From Acidobacteriota bacterium (lineage in GTDB: Bacteria; Acidobacteriota; UBA6911): DNA of 54,039 nt. The stretch spans positions 1 through 54,039 of the forward strand of contig JAAYCX010000063.1 of the NCBI GenBank assembly GCA_012729555.1. The letters are read 5' to 3'. Positions within the stretch are counted from its first letter, which is position 1. Each line of letters starts with the position of its first letter. The translations under genes were made by a program, and so were the position numbers. The notes below the pieces were generated by a model. That model was not told the origin of the DNA and did not search any database. It saw only the letters and a list, made by a program, of their open reading frames with translations. This document shows, piece by piece, positions 25,271-34,231 of the stretch.

Positions 25271-26506
25271 CTACCGGCGGCCGCGCCGCTCGCGGTAGAC
25301 GGCCTTGTTGTCGAGCAGGGCCTCCACCCGATAGGGGAGGCCGAAGAGGTTGATGAAGCCCTCGGCGTCCTTCTGGTTGTAGACCGCGTCCTCGGCGAAG
25401 GTGGCGAGGTCCTCCCGGTAGAGCGAACAGGGGGACTTTCTCCCGGCGATGATGATGTTCCCCTTGTAGAGCTTCAGGCGCACGCTTCCCGTCACCCGCG
25501 TCTGGATGGAGTCGATGAAGGCGTCCATGGCGTAGCGGAGGGGGGCGAACCACTCCCCGTTGTAGACCAGTTCGGCGTACCTGGCCGCCAGCAGGTCCTT
25601 GTAATGGAGCGTCGCCTTGTCCAGGGCGAGGCTTTCCAGTTCGCGGTGGGCGGCGAGCAGGAGCGTCCCGCCCGGGGTCTCGTACACGCCGCGCGATTTC
25701 ATCCCCACCAGCCGGTTCTCCACCAGGTCGGTGCGGCCGACCCCGTGGGCGCCCCCGATCCGGTTCAGCAGGGAGATCACCTCCACCGGGCCGAGGCGCT
25801 GGCCGTCGACGGCCACCGGGTTGCCGGCTTCGAACTCGATCTCCACGTACTGGGGGCGGTCCGGGGCCTTTTCCGGGGAGACGGAGAGGACGAACATGCT
25901 TTCCTCGGGCTCCGCCCAGGGGTCCTCGAGAATCCCCCCTTCGTGGCTGATGTGCCAGAGATTGCGGTCCTCGCTGTAGATCTTCTCCTTCGTCGCCGTG
26001 ATCGGGATCCTGCGCTCGAGCGCGTACTCGATTTCGTCTTCGCGCGACTTCAGGTCCCATTCGCGCCAGGGGGCGATGATCTTCAGTTTCGGGTTCAGCG
26101 CCTTGAAGGCGAGTTCGAACCGCACCTGGTCGTTCCCCTTGCCGGTGCAGCCGTGGCTGACCGCGTCGGCCCCCTCCGCCTCGGCGATCTCCACCTGCCG
26201 GCGCGCGATCAGCGGGCGGGCGAAGGAGGTCCCGAGCAGGTACTTTCTTTCGTAAACGGCCCCGGCGCGCAGGCAGGGGAGGACGAATTCGCAGGCGAAC
26301 TCCTCCCGCAGGTCCTCGATGATGCACTTCGAGGCGCCGGTCCGGATCGCCTTTTCCTCCAGGCCGTCCAGTTCCGCCCCCTGGCCGACGTCGGCGGCGA
26401 AGGCGATGACCTCCGCGCCGTAGTTCTCCTTCAGCCAGGGGATGATGATGGATGTATCCAGTCCGCCGCTGTACGCCAGTACCACCTTGTTCGCTTTTGC
26501 ACTCAT
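25271..26506 (-). CDS. argG: argininosuccinate synthase
   Basis: This gives 411 residues. The enzyme joins citrulline and aspartate with ATP in arginine synthesis. The ATP pyrophosphatase loop AYSGGLDTS is at residues 10-18; [15 protein letters not shown] and the C-terminal [15 protein letters not shown] are family hallmarks. The ATG at 26506 gives the N terminus [15 protein letters not shown] directly before the loop; the frame is open to 26587 into manC. It follows manC by 14 bases and precedes bshC, so the three are likely one transcript. No other arg gene is near. Confidence 0.95.
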   Translation of the reverse strand: MSAKANKVVLAYSGGLDTSIIIPWLKENYGAEVIAFAADVGQGAELDGLEEKAIRTGASKCIIEDLREEFACEFVLPCLRAGAVYERKYLLGTSFARPLIARRQVEIAEAEGADAVSHGCTGKGNDQVRFELAFKALNPKLKIIAPWREWDLKSREDEIEYALERRIPITATKEKIYSEDRNLWHISHEGGILEDPWAEPEESMFVLSVSPEKAPDRPQYVEIEFEAGNPVAVDGQRLGPVEVISLLNRIGGAHGVGRTDLVENRLVGMKSRGVYETPGGTLLLAAHRELESLALDKATLHYKDLLAARYAELVYNGEWFAPLRYAMDAFIDSIQTRVTGSVRLKLYKGNIIIAGRKSPCSLYREDLATFAEDAVYNQKDAEGFINLFGLPYRVEALLDNKAVYRERRGRR

Positions 26507-26520
26507 TGCCGCATCTCCAG

Positions 26521-27576
26521 TCAGCCCTCTTCGGGGGCGAGCGCTGCCACCAGCCTCTTCAGCTCCGCAGCCTTTGCTTTTGAACACACCAGAACTTTAC
26601 CGTACGCCTCGACCACAACCAAATCCGAAACTCCCAGGGTGGCCACCGTCGCCGACTGCGCGTACACGACGCAGCCGGTGCTGTCGACGGCCGTATGCCG
26701 CCCCCGCACGACGTTGCCCGCGGCGTCGGGGGAGAGGGCGCGGTCGAGCGACGCCCAGTTCCCGATGTCGTCCCAGGGGAAGGAGACCGGGACCAGTCCG
26801 AGCCCCGGGGTCTTTTCCACGATGCCGAAATCGATCGATATGCGGGGGAGTTCCTCGAACCGTGCGCGCACCTCGCCGGCGACGCCGTCGCGGCCGATCA
26901 GGGGGCGCAGCCGGTCGAGTCCTTCCGAGGTCTCGGGCAGGTGCTCCCGGAAAAGCCCGAGCAGCGTGCGGTTGGGCCATAGGAACATGCCGCTGTTCCA
27001 GAAATATCCGCCGTCCGCCAGGTACCGGGCGGCGGTCCCGGCATCCGGTTTCTCGACGAAATCCTCCACCGGCCAGATCGCGCCCCCGGCTTCCGGCGGG
27101 GGGGCCAGGATATAGCCGTAGCCCGTTTCGGGCCGGGTGGGGCGGATGCCGAAAACGATCCCGGTCGCGGCGTCGAGGCCCGCGAGCCCGGTCTCGATCG
27201 CCCGGATAAAGGAGGCGTTGTCCCCGACGTAATGGTCCGCCGGGAGCGCCAGCATGACGGCGTCCGGGTCCCTCTTCTCCAGGTGCAGGGCGCACAGCCC
27301 GAGGCAGGCCGAGGTGTCGCGGCCCACCGGCTCCACGATGAAATTCCCTTCCGGGATGCGGGGCAGCTGCCGCCGGGCGATTTCGTAGTGACCGGCGCCG
27401 ATGGAGATGAGGGTCCGCTCCGGCGGGGTCAGCGGTTCGATCCGGGCCGCGGTGTCCTGGATCAGGGTCACGGGGCCCAGCAGCGGGATGAAGGGCTTGG
27501 GAAGCGTGCGGGTGCTGAGGGGCCAGAACCTCTCCCCGCGGCCTCCCGCCATGATGACGGACCAGAGCCTGGGCAT
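26521..27576 (-). CDS. manC: mannose-1-phosphate guanylyltransferase
   Basis: This gives 351 residues, the short single-domain form without a fused phosphomannose isomerase. It makes GDP-mannose from mannose-1-phosphate and GTP for polysaccharide or glycoprotein synthesis. The nucleotidyl-transfer signature is [14 protein letters not shown] with a following [34 protein letters not shown] and VEDFVEKPD are the other conserved blocks, and [11 protein letters not shown] is the usual late motif. The start at 27576 gives [12 protein letters not shown]. It leads the manC-argG-bshC run. Confidence 0.92.
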   Translation of the reverse strand: MPRLWSVIMAGGRGERFWPLSTRTLPKPFIPLLGPVTLIQDTAARIEPLTPPERTLISIGAGHYEIARRQLPRIPEGNFIVEPVGRDTSACLGLCALHLEKRDPDAVMLALPADHYVGDNASFIRAIETGLAGLDAATGIVFGIRPTRPETGYGYILAPPPEAGGAIWPVEDFVEKPDAGTAARYLADGGYFWNSGMFLWPNRTLLGLFREHLPETSEGLDRLRPLIGRDGVAGEVRARFEELPRISIDFGIVEKTPGLGLVPVSFPWDDIGNWASLDRALSPDAAGNVVRGRHTAVDSTGCVVYAQSATVATLGVSDLVVVEAYGKVLVCSKAKAAELKRLVAALAPEEG

Positions 27577-27657
27577 GGGATAATGTCTCTCCAAGGGAAG
27601 GCATTTTAATGGAGGCACGCGGTTTTTCCTATGGGAAAAACCCCCGCCGGGCCCCGT

Positions 27658-28785
27658 TCAGTCCAGGGCGCGGGAAAAGCGGCAGGAGAAAAGGATGGCT
27701 TCGGCCGCCGCCCGGAACTGCCGCGGGCGGGAGAGTTCTGTGCCGACCGGGTGTGTGTGGGTCAGAAACGGGCTGACCAGAAGGCGGGAGCCGGCGATGG
27801 TTCGGTGCAGGTCGGCGCTCTCCGCCGGCGGGATCAGGTCGTCGTAGGCGCCGTGGATCAAAAAGACGGGGCAGCGGAGCGCGCCGAGCGACTCCCGGGG
27901 GTCGAGGTCCGCGTAGACCCGCCGGGAGAGAAATTCCTCGATTTCGGCGGCGAGCGGGGCGTCGGTCCGGCCCGGCCGCATCGTCGCCAGGGCGTACCAT
28001 CGCTCCCCCTCCGGGGTCAGGGGGAGGGATGGGGGAGGGTCCTTCTGCCGCAGCAGGCTTTCCAGCCGGGGGCGCAGCCGCCGGCGGTCGGAGGCGTCCG
28101 CGACCATGTCCAGGGCGGAGAGCATCATCACCCAGCGCGCGTAATAGCGGGTGGGATAGTAGCCCTTCCACTCCTCCTCCGACCCGGCGGCGAACCACCC
28201 CCGGCTGCACCTTTTGAGGTCGTAATAGGGCCCGATGGCCGCTGCGAAGGCGGTGCCGTTGCGAACCTCCGGGCGGGCGGCCGCCATCAGGGCGAGTGTT
28301 CCCGAGTAGGAGACCCCGGCGAAGCCGATCCTGCCGACCTGCCCTCCCCCCTCGAGGGAGCGGGCGCGGGAATGCCAGAAGAGCATCTGCTCTATGGGCG
28401 CGGCGGTGATCTGAAACTGCCGGAACTCCCGGATATCGGGGGTGATTACCATCAGCCCCCTCTTCGCCATCAGGCGCGCCAGCGCCACGAGTCTGGGGTG
28501 ATAACAGCCCAGTTCGCTGATGCCGGCCGAAAGCACGACGGCGGTGGAGGCCGGCCCCCCGGCCGGACGATAGCAGAGGGCCTCGTAGTGGCGGTCCCCG
28601 TCGCGCCCGCTCACCCGGTCCTCGGCCACGACCGGGTCCGGTTCGTCGCTCCCGGCTGCGAGGGCCTTCAGGTCCAGGGCGAGGCGCACGGAAAACAGGA
28701 GGTGCCGGGCCGGGTGCCACGCGAGGATCCCGGCGATCAGGATCCCGGCCGCGATCCACACTGTCTTCTTCCCCATCCAGCCCAT
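27658..28785 (-). CDS. membrane-anchored alpha/beta hydrolase
   Basis: This gives 375 residues. One N-terminal membrane helix (VWIAAGILIAGILAWHP) is followed by an alpha/beta hydrolase. The nucleophile elbow is GVSYSGTLAL, the acid is likely in IHGAYDDLIPP and the His in LTHTHPV. The mature domain should face the periplasm. The substrate is unknown; esterase or peptidase-like activity is possible. It stands 81 bases upstream of manC on the same strand and may share its transcript. GGGAGGGTGGGG precedes the ATG. Confidence 0.8.
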   Translation of the reverse strand: MGWMGKKTVWIAAGILIAGILAWHPARHLLFSVRLALDLKALAAGSDEPDPVVAEDRVSGRDGDRHYEALCYRPAGGPASTAVVLSAGISELGCYHPRLVALARLMAKRGLMVITPDIREFRQFQITAAPIEQMLFWHSRARSLEGGGQVGRIGFAGVSYSGTLALMAAARPEVRNGTAFAAAIGPYYDLKRCSRGWFAAGSEEEWKGYYPTRYYARWVMMLSALDMVADASDRRRLRPRLESLLRQKDPPPSLPLTPEGERWYALATMRPGRTDAPLAAEIEEFLSRRVYADLDPRESLGALRCPVFLIHGAYDDLIPPAESADLHRTIAGSRLLVSPFLTHTHPVGTELSRPRQFRAAAEAILFSCRFSRALD

Positions 28786-28854
28786 GGCCCCACCCTCCCG
28801 ACGCCGCCCGATATGGTACCAGAAGCGGTCCCTGGGGGGAATGGCCGGAGGGCG

Positions 28855-29439
28855 TCAGGCGGATTCCGGGGTGGACTTCGGGGCGGGTTCGGGAACGGCC
28901 TGGAGCAGGCGGTCCGCGCCGAGGTGGAGTTCGTTCTGCTCCACGTGGTCGACCCCGTCGACCGAGATCGCCAGCAGGCCCGATTCGAGGCGCTCCACCA
29001 GCCCCTTCCGGTGCAGGTACCAGAGGTCGAACTCCAGGAACTCGATCGGGATGCGGAGCATGCGGGCCAGCGCGATTTCGCCCAGTCCCGGCCGGCGGAC
29101 GCTGGTGCGCCGCTGAACGTACAGCAGCGTCAGCAAGCGCTCCCGGACCTCCCGGCTGCCTTCGGTCACGGGGCCGTCTCCGGCTTCCCGCAGGAGGTGC
29201 ATCTTCCGTTCCCAGTACTGCTGGTGGCGAATGTCGTAGGCCGCGCGCTTGACCGGGTCGCTGAGGATCTCGTGCCCCTTGACCAGTTCCCGGAACCGTT
29301 CGGGGTCCCCCCCGCCCGTGGCGTCCGGGTGGTATTTCTTGGCCAGGTGGCGGAAGATCCTCCCGATGGTGTCGCCGTCGGCGCCTGGGCTCAGCTGCAG
29401 GATGTCGTAGTAGTCGGTGAAAACGAGTTCGTCTGTCAT
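28855..29439 (-). CDS. J-domain protein with a C-terminal winged-helix-like region
   Basis: This gives 194 residues. The J-domain (about residues 7-70) contains the HPD motif in KKYHPDA and starts DYYDILQLSPGAD, so the protein should stimulate an Hsp70 ATPase. The rest (85-180) is unlike classical DnaJ: there is no Gly/Phe region or zinc finger, and VRERLLTLLYVQRR with IALARMLRIPIEFLEFDLWYLHRKGLVERLESG reads like a winged helix. The client is unknown. The ATG at 29439 follows GGAAGGAAA; the frame is open to 29517. Confidence 0.85.
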   Translation of the reverse strand: MTDELVFTDYYDILQLSPGADGDTIGRIFRHLAKKYHPDATGGGDPERFRELVKGHEILSDPVKRAAYDIRHQQYWERKMHLLREAGDGPVTEGSREVRERLLTLLYVQRRTSVRRPGLGEIALARMLRIPIEFLEFDLWYLHRKGLVERLESGLLAISVDGVDHVEQNELHLGADRLLQAVPEPAPKSTPESA

Positions 29440-29747
29440 TTTCCTTCCGAAATCAGAGGTTTGCCGGGACCAGAGCCTCCGGCCGCGACCCGTGGGCGCG
29501 AGGATACCGTATTGCATATCGTCGCGTCAACCCGGTTTCATGACCATTATCAGCCGGTCCGGGGGGGGCATTTTTATGCGGGTTTCGATGAATCGGCCTT
29601 TTTAATCCCCTGAAATATTTGTATCTTATTGAGCGATTCAAATTGAAGGGTGGTTGACTTTGAAGTTAGGATAAGGGGCCCGGTCTATCGGCGGGCCGTT
29701 TGCCGGCATCATAAAGGGTTGATCATCAAAATTAAGGAGGATTGTAG

Positions 29748-31514
29748 ATGGCTAAGCTTGATCCAACAAAGATGGCGGATTGGCAGATTGCTGAGGCGTG
29801 CGAGAAGGACATGAAGACCGTCAAGCAACTGGCCGACGAGCTGGGAATCAGGGACGAGGAACTGATTCCTCACGGGCATTACTACGGCAAGGTGGATTTT
29901 GAAGCCGTTCTGGAGAGATTGAAGGACCGGCCCAACGGCAAGTACATCGACGTGACGGCCATTACCCCGACCCCGCTCGGAGAGGGGAAGAGCACCTCCA
30001 CCATGGGGCTGGTGCAGGGGCTGGGCAAGCGGGGGAAGAAGGTGGCCGGAGGCATCCGGCAGCCCTCGGGCGGCCCGACGATGAACATCAAGGGGAGCGC
30101 GGCCGGCGGCGGCCTGGCCCAGTGCATCCCCCTGACCCCCTTCTCGCTCGGCCTGACGGGCGACATCAACGACATCATCAACGCGCACAACCTCGCGATG
30201 GTGGCGCTGACCAGCCGGATGCAGCACGAGTACAACTACGACGACGCCATGCTGGCGACCAAGAAGCTGAAAAGGCTCGACATCGACCACCGTTCGGTCG
30301 AGATGAAGTGGGTCATCGACTTCTGCGCCCAGGCCCTCCGGAACATCACCATCGGCATGGGCGGCAAGATGGACGGCTTCATGACGCAGTCGGGCTTCGC
30401 CATCGCCGTCAGCAGCGAGCTGATGGCCATCCTGGCCGTGGCCACCGGCCTGGCCGACATGCGCGAGCGGATCGGCAAGATCGTCGTCGCCTACAACAAG
30501 AAGGGCGAGCCGGTCACCACGGCGGACCTGGAGGTGGACGGCGCCATGACGGCGTGGATGCTCAACACGATCAACCCCAACCTGATGCAGTCGCTGGAAG
30601 GGCAGCCCGTGTTCGTGCACGCCGGGCCGTTCGCCAACATCGCCATCGGGCAGTCCTCCATCGTGCTCGACAAGCTGGCGCTCAAGCTGGCCGATTACCA
30701 CGTCACGGAGAGCGGATTCGGCGCCGACATCGGGTTCGAGAAGTTCTGGAACCTGAAATGCCGCTTCAGCGGCCTGAAGCCGCACTGCGCCGTGATTGTG
30801 GCGACCGTGCGCGCGCTCAAGAGCCACGGCGGCGGCCCCCCGGTGCCCCCGGGCAAGCCGCTCGACCCCGTCTACAAGGAAGAGAACGTGGAGTTGGTGG
30901 ACAAGGGGTGCGCCAACCTCCTGAAGCACATCGAGAACGTCAAGAAGGCGGGGATCAGCCCCGTCGTCTGCATCAACTCCTTCTACACGGACACCAAGGC
31001 CGAAATCGCCGTCATCAAGAGGAACGCCGAGGCGGCCGGGGCCAGGGTGGCCGTTTCCGAGCACTGGCTCAAGGGGGGGGACGGCGCGCTGGAGTTCACC
31101 GACGCCGTCATCGACGCCTGCAACGAGCCGAACGATTTCAAGTTCCTCTATGAGCTGGACATGCCTCTCGGCAAGCGGATCGAGACCATCGCCAGGGAAA
31201 TCTACGGCGCCGACGGGGTCAGCTACACCCCGGAAGCCCAGACCAAGCTCAAGAAGATGGAGAAGGATCCGGAAACCGCCAAGCTGGGCACCTGCATGGT
31301 GAAGACCCACCTCAGCCTTTCGCACGACCCGACCATCAAGGGCGCCCCGAAGGGCTGGACGCTGCCGGTCCGCGACATCCTGACCTACAAGGGGGCCGGG
31401 TTCGTGGTCCCCGTCGCCGGTACCATCAGCCTGATGCCTGGAACGGCGTCCGATCCCGCCTACCGCAGGATCGACGTGGACGTGAAGACCCGGAAGGTTA
31501 CGGGGCTGTTCTAG
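29748..31514 (+). CDS. fhs: formate-tetrahydrofolate ligase
   Basis: This gives 588 residues. It makes 10-formyl-THF from formate, THF and ATP in the cytoplasm. The P-loop is TPLGEGKST at about residue 75; [31 protein letters not shown] and [13 protein letters not shown] are family signatures, and [14 protein letters not shown] is near the C terminus. AAGGAGG is an excellent RBS. The 308 bases upstream contain only AT-rich patches around 29600-29660 and no clear riboswitch. The gene is followed by a strong terminator. Wood-Ljungdahl or purine one-carbon roles both fit; no acetogenesis genes are adjacent. Confidence 0.95.
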   Translation: MAKLDPTKMADWQIAEACEKDMKTVKQLADELGIRDEELIPHGHYYGKVDFEAVLERLKDRPNGKYIDVTAITPTPLGEGKSTSTMGLVQGLGKRGKKVAGGIRQPSGGPTMNIKGSAAGGGLAQCIPLTPFSLGLTGDINDIINAHNLAMVALTSRMQHEYNYDDAMLATKKLKRLDIDHRSVEMKWVIDFCAQALRNITIGMGGKMDGFMTQSGFAIAVSSELMAILAVATGLADMRERIGKIVVAYNKKGEPVTTADLEVDGAMTAWMLNTINPNLMQSLEGQPVFVHAGPFANIAIGQSSIVLDKLALKLADYHVTESGFGADIGFEKFWNLKCRFSGLKPHCAVIVATVRALKSHGGGPPVPPGKPLDPVYKEENVELVDKGCANLLKHIENVKKAGISPVVCINSFYTDTKAEIAVIKRNAEAAGARVAVSEHWLKGGDGALEFTDAVIDACNEPNDFKFLYELDMPLGKRIETIAREIYGADGVSYTPEAQTKLKKMEKDPETAKLGTCMVKTHLSLSHDPTIKGAPKGWTLPVRDILTYKGAGFVVPVAGTISLMPGTASDPAYRRIDVDVKTRKVTGLF

Positions 31515-31539
31515 TCCCGCGCGCTAGACCGTTTTCACC

Positions 31540-31576
31540 ATCCCCCCGGGGCCCGGCGCTCCGGGGGGATTTTTTT
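31540..31576 (+). terminator. Rho-independent terminator after fhs
   Basis: ATCCCCCCGG (31540-31549) pairs with CCGGGGGGAT (31561-31570) across an 11 base loop, followed by a seven-T run to 31576. It begins 26 bases after the fhs stop. Confidence 0.9.
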
Positions 31577-31600
31577 GCCCGCGGGCGGAGGGGAGGCCCG

Positions 31601-33094
31601 ATGCTGAGTCTCGAGGAACTGCGCCGCGCGGCGCGCATCGCCCATGGGGCGTGGTCGGGGGCCCGGCTGCGGCGCGTCGTCCAGGCCGGCCCCTTTTCCC
31701 TCGTCCTGGTCCTCGAAAAGGCCCGCGAGCGCTCCCGTCTGCTCCTCTGCTGCAGCCCGCGGTACGCCCGGATCTCGGGCGCCGACGCGGCCGGGCCGGA
31801 GTCCGCCGTCGGCTCCTTCGGGGAATACGCGCGGGCGCACCTGGCCGGGAGCACCCTCGAAGGGGTGGAGGCCGCGGGCTCGGACCGCCAGGTCTGCCTC
31901 CGCTTTCACTCCCGCGCCGGTGCACTCCGGCTCCTGCTTTCCATCCTGGGCCCCCGGAGCAACCTGTACCTGCTCGACGAAGCGGGCGTCCTCCTCCACT
32001 CCCTGCGTCCGACCGAGGACACCCGGCCCGAACTGAAAGCGGGGGCCCCCTGGGTGGAGCCGCGGGGGTCGCTGGCATCGGCGGGGGAGGACCGGTGGGC
32101 GACGGTGCCCGACGACCGGTTCCTCGACGCCGTCGCCGAGGAGTACGGGCGGCGGGAGCGGGAGCACGGGGCGGAAGCCGCGGTGCGCCGGATCGAACAG
32201 GCGGTCAGGAAGGAGCAGGCGTTCCTCGATCGGAAGCACGCGCACCTCGAGGAGGACCTGGGCCGCGCCCTGCAGGCGGAGAGTCACCGCCGCCTCGGGG
32301 AGCTGCTCAAAGGGGTGCTGTATGCGGTCGAGCCCGGGCAGCCCGCGGTCGCGGCGACCGACCATGAGACGGGGGAGACCGTCGAGATCCCCCTCGACCC
32401 GAAGCTTACTCCGGCCCGGAACCTGGAAAGCTACTTCGCACGCTACCAGAAGTCGACCCGTGGCGCCGGGATGATCCGGCTCCAGCTCGAGCAGCTCCGC
32501 GCGGAGCAGAGGCGGCTGGACGATTTCCTGCGCGATCTCGACCGGATCGCCCGGCTGGATCCCCCCGATCCCGGAGCGCTCGAGCGCCTGGCCTCGTCCC
32601 CCCGGATCCGGCGGCTGCTGGGCCGCCTCCCTCCCGGAAAGAAGCCGGTGCCGGCGGCCGCCCCGGTGAAGAAGGACCCGAAGCCCGATCTCCCGTCCCG
32701 GCTGCGACCCAAGAAGTACCGTACGGGGGACGGGATGGAAATCTGGGTGGGGCGCAGCGACGAGGGGAACGACCTCCTGACCACGCGCCTGGCCCGCGGG
32801 AACGACCTCTTCTTTCACCTGGAGCTCTACCCGGGGAGCCACGTGGTGCTGCGCACCGGGGGGCGGGCCGAGGCGGCGCCGGAGTCGGTCCTGGCGGCGT
32901 GCGAACTCGCGGTTCATTTCTCGAAGATGAAGAACGCCACCCGGGCGGATGTCCACATGGCGCCGGTCAAAAACGTGAAAAAGCCCAGGGGGGCCAAACC
33001 CGGGCTGGTCCATGTCCGGGGCGGCCGGACGGTGCACCTGAAGCGGGACCCGAAGCGGCTGGAGGCGATCCTGGCCTCGAGGCTGGAGGAGTGA
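31601..33094 (+). CDS. NFACT-family ribosome quality control protein (RqcH/Rqc2-like)
   Basis: This gives 497 residues, shorter than Firmicutes relatives. The N-terminal NFACT-N region (about 1-200) includes the LLSILGPRSNLYLLDEAG block, a helical coiled-coil arm covers about 200-350, and the C-terminal NFACT-R domain (about 370-495) has GMEIWVGRSDEGNDLL, ARGNDLFFHLELYPGSHVVLR and KNVKKPRGAKPGLVHV. Bacterial RqcH adds alanine tails to nascent chains stuck on 50S subunits. Several N-terminal positions differ from the classic family pattern, so tailing activity is not certain. It starts 24 bases after the fhs terminator. Confidence 0.87.
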   Translation: MLSLEELRRAARIAHGAWSGARLRRVVQAGPFSLVLVLEKARERSRLLLCCSPRYARISGADAAGPESAVGSFGEYARAHLAGSTLEGVEAAGSDRQVCLRFHSRAGALRLLLSILGPRSNLYLLDEAGVLLHSLRPTEDTRPELKAGAPWVEPRGSLASAGEDRWATVPDDRFLDAVAEEYGRREREHGAEAAVRRIEQAVRKEQAFLDRKHAHLEEDLGRALQAESHRRLGELLKGVLYAVEPGQPAVAATDHETGETVEIPLDPKLTPARNLESYFARYQKSTRGAGMIRLQLEQLRAEQRRLDDFLRDLDRIARLDPPDPGALERLASSPRIRRLLGRLPPGKKPVPAAAPVKKDPKPDLPSRLRPKKYRTGDGMEIWVGRSDEGNDLLTTRLARGNDLFFHLELYPGSHVVLRTGGRAEAAPESVLAACELAVHFSKMKNATRADVHMAPVKNVKKPRGAKPGLVHVRGGRTVHLKRDPKRLEAILASRLEE

Positions 33095-33100
33095 GGGGTT

Positions 33101-34144
33101 CTAGGCGATGATCACCACGTCGGGCCTGTTGGCGATCCGCACCTTCCCCCCTTCGGCCGGCTGCACCCCGAAGATCTGGTCCAGGTTCATCGGGGGCTTG
33201 TCGTAGTGCCCGTGCTTCTCCCACGGGTTCGGGAAGAAGATCTTGATCCCGCGGAACCGGGTGAAGGGGTACACGGCGGCGTCGGTCATCTTGTTGTATT
33301 TGACCATCTTCACCGCCTGCCCCCCCAGGCCGTCCGCGTCGAAGACCAGCTCCACGTTGTCGAACGTCTCGAGGCTCTTCTTGTCCCGGATCATGGGAGG
33401 GACGCCGTCGCCGACGTTCGCATCCCCGAACTGGTGCACGATGAGGATCTTCCTGGTCGGAAGCCGGCGCTCGCGCGTGTAGTCGTCGAGCATCCGCTGG
33501 ACCTTGTTGATCTGCGAGGCCTTCACCGTTCCGATGGGGCGCCCCGGGGGGGTCTCCTGGCCGGGGGCCGCGCTGAATTCGGGGTCGATGGCCACGGCCA
33601 CGTTGTCGTACTCCAGGTACCCCTTGTCGATGATGCGCCGGACCTGTTCGACCGGGGTCGATTTGCCGATCTGGGTGTCGAGGATGACCATCCACCCCCG
33701 CCGGGCGGCCGGCTCGATGTAGGTGCCCACGATATCCTTCTCGATCCCCTCGAGGTAGAGGAGGCAGTCGTCGTCGGGCTTGCAGGGGGTGGCCATGGCG
33801 TAGATCAGGTGGACCGCCGGGATTACGCGTTTCTTGGCGTGCCGGCTCGAGATCCCCTCCAGCCAGGGCCGGATGTCGCGCTCCATGTCCTCGAAGCCGC
33901 GGTAGGTGCCCAGCCTCCCGAGGATGGGCGCACGGCCGAAGGCCCTTCCGTACACGGTGAAAAGGGTGCTCTCGGACAGGATGGAAACCGCCTGGTGATC
34001 GACCGGTTCCGGCTCCGCGGCCCGCGGAGCCGTCGTCGCGGACCCCGACGCTTCAGGCTCCGCCGTCTTCCGCCCGGAGGATTCCGAAAGGCATCCGGAG
34101 AGGAGGATCAGCAGCAGCGGGCAGAGGCGGAGGATTCTGTTCAT
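33101..34144 (-). CDS. uncharacterised lipoprotein
   Basis: This gives 347 residues. The signal ends in the lipobox LLSGC (Cys18), followed by a low-complexity acidic linker, so the protein is lipid-anchored in the periplasm. The body has conserved-looking blocks AVHLIYAMATPC, GWMVILDTQIGKST, YDNVAVAIDPEFS, IGTVKASQINKVQ and KILIVHQFGDANV. Alternating strands and helices with acidic ends suggest a TIM-barrel-like fold. I cannot name an activity. It stops six bases from the convergent NFACT gene, and the RND pump gene ends 88 bases upstream on the same strand. Confidence 0.7.
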   Translation of the reverse strand: MNRILRLCPLLLILLSGCLSESSGRKTAEPEASGSATTAPRAAEPEPVDHQAVSILSESTLFTVYGRAFGRAPILGRLGTYRGFEDMERDIRPWLEGISSRHAKKRVIPAVHLIYAMATPCKPDDDCLLYLEGIEKDIVGTYIEPAARRGWMVILDTQIGKSTPVEQVRRIIDKGYLEYDNVAVAIDPEFSAAPGQETPPGRPIGTVKASQINKVQRMLDDYTRERRLPTRKILIVHQFGDANVGDGVPPMIRDKKSLETFDNVELVFDADGLGGQAVKMVKYNKMTDAAVYPFTRFRGIKIFFPNPWEKHGHYDKPPMNLDQIFGVQPAEGGKVRIANRPDVVIIA

Positions 34145-34231
34145 AGGCTCGGGATCCGGGCGCGGTCGAGGCGCCGATGCACTCTACCTCAGCCGCCGCC
34201 CGATGGCAATATCCCTTTGCGCGGCGGGAGC

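Noticed and set aside
25224-26327. N-terminal extension of bshC through argG
   Set aside because: The extra part is a shifted-frame shadow of argG; BshC starts normally at MVRSQDIPFHRIPG.
29518-29747. Riboswitch upstream of fhs
   Set aside because: No THF-riboswitch-like pairing or conserved core was visible; only AT-rich patches.
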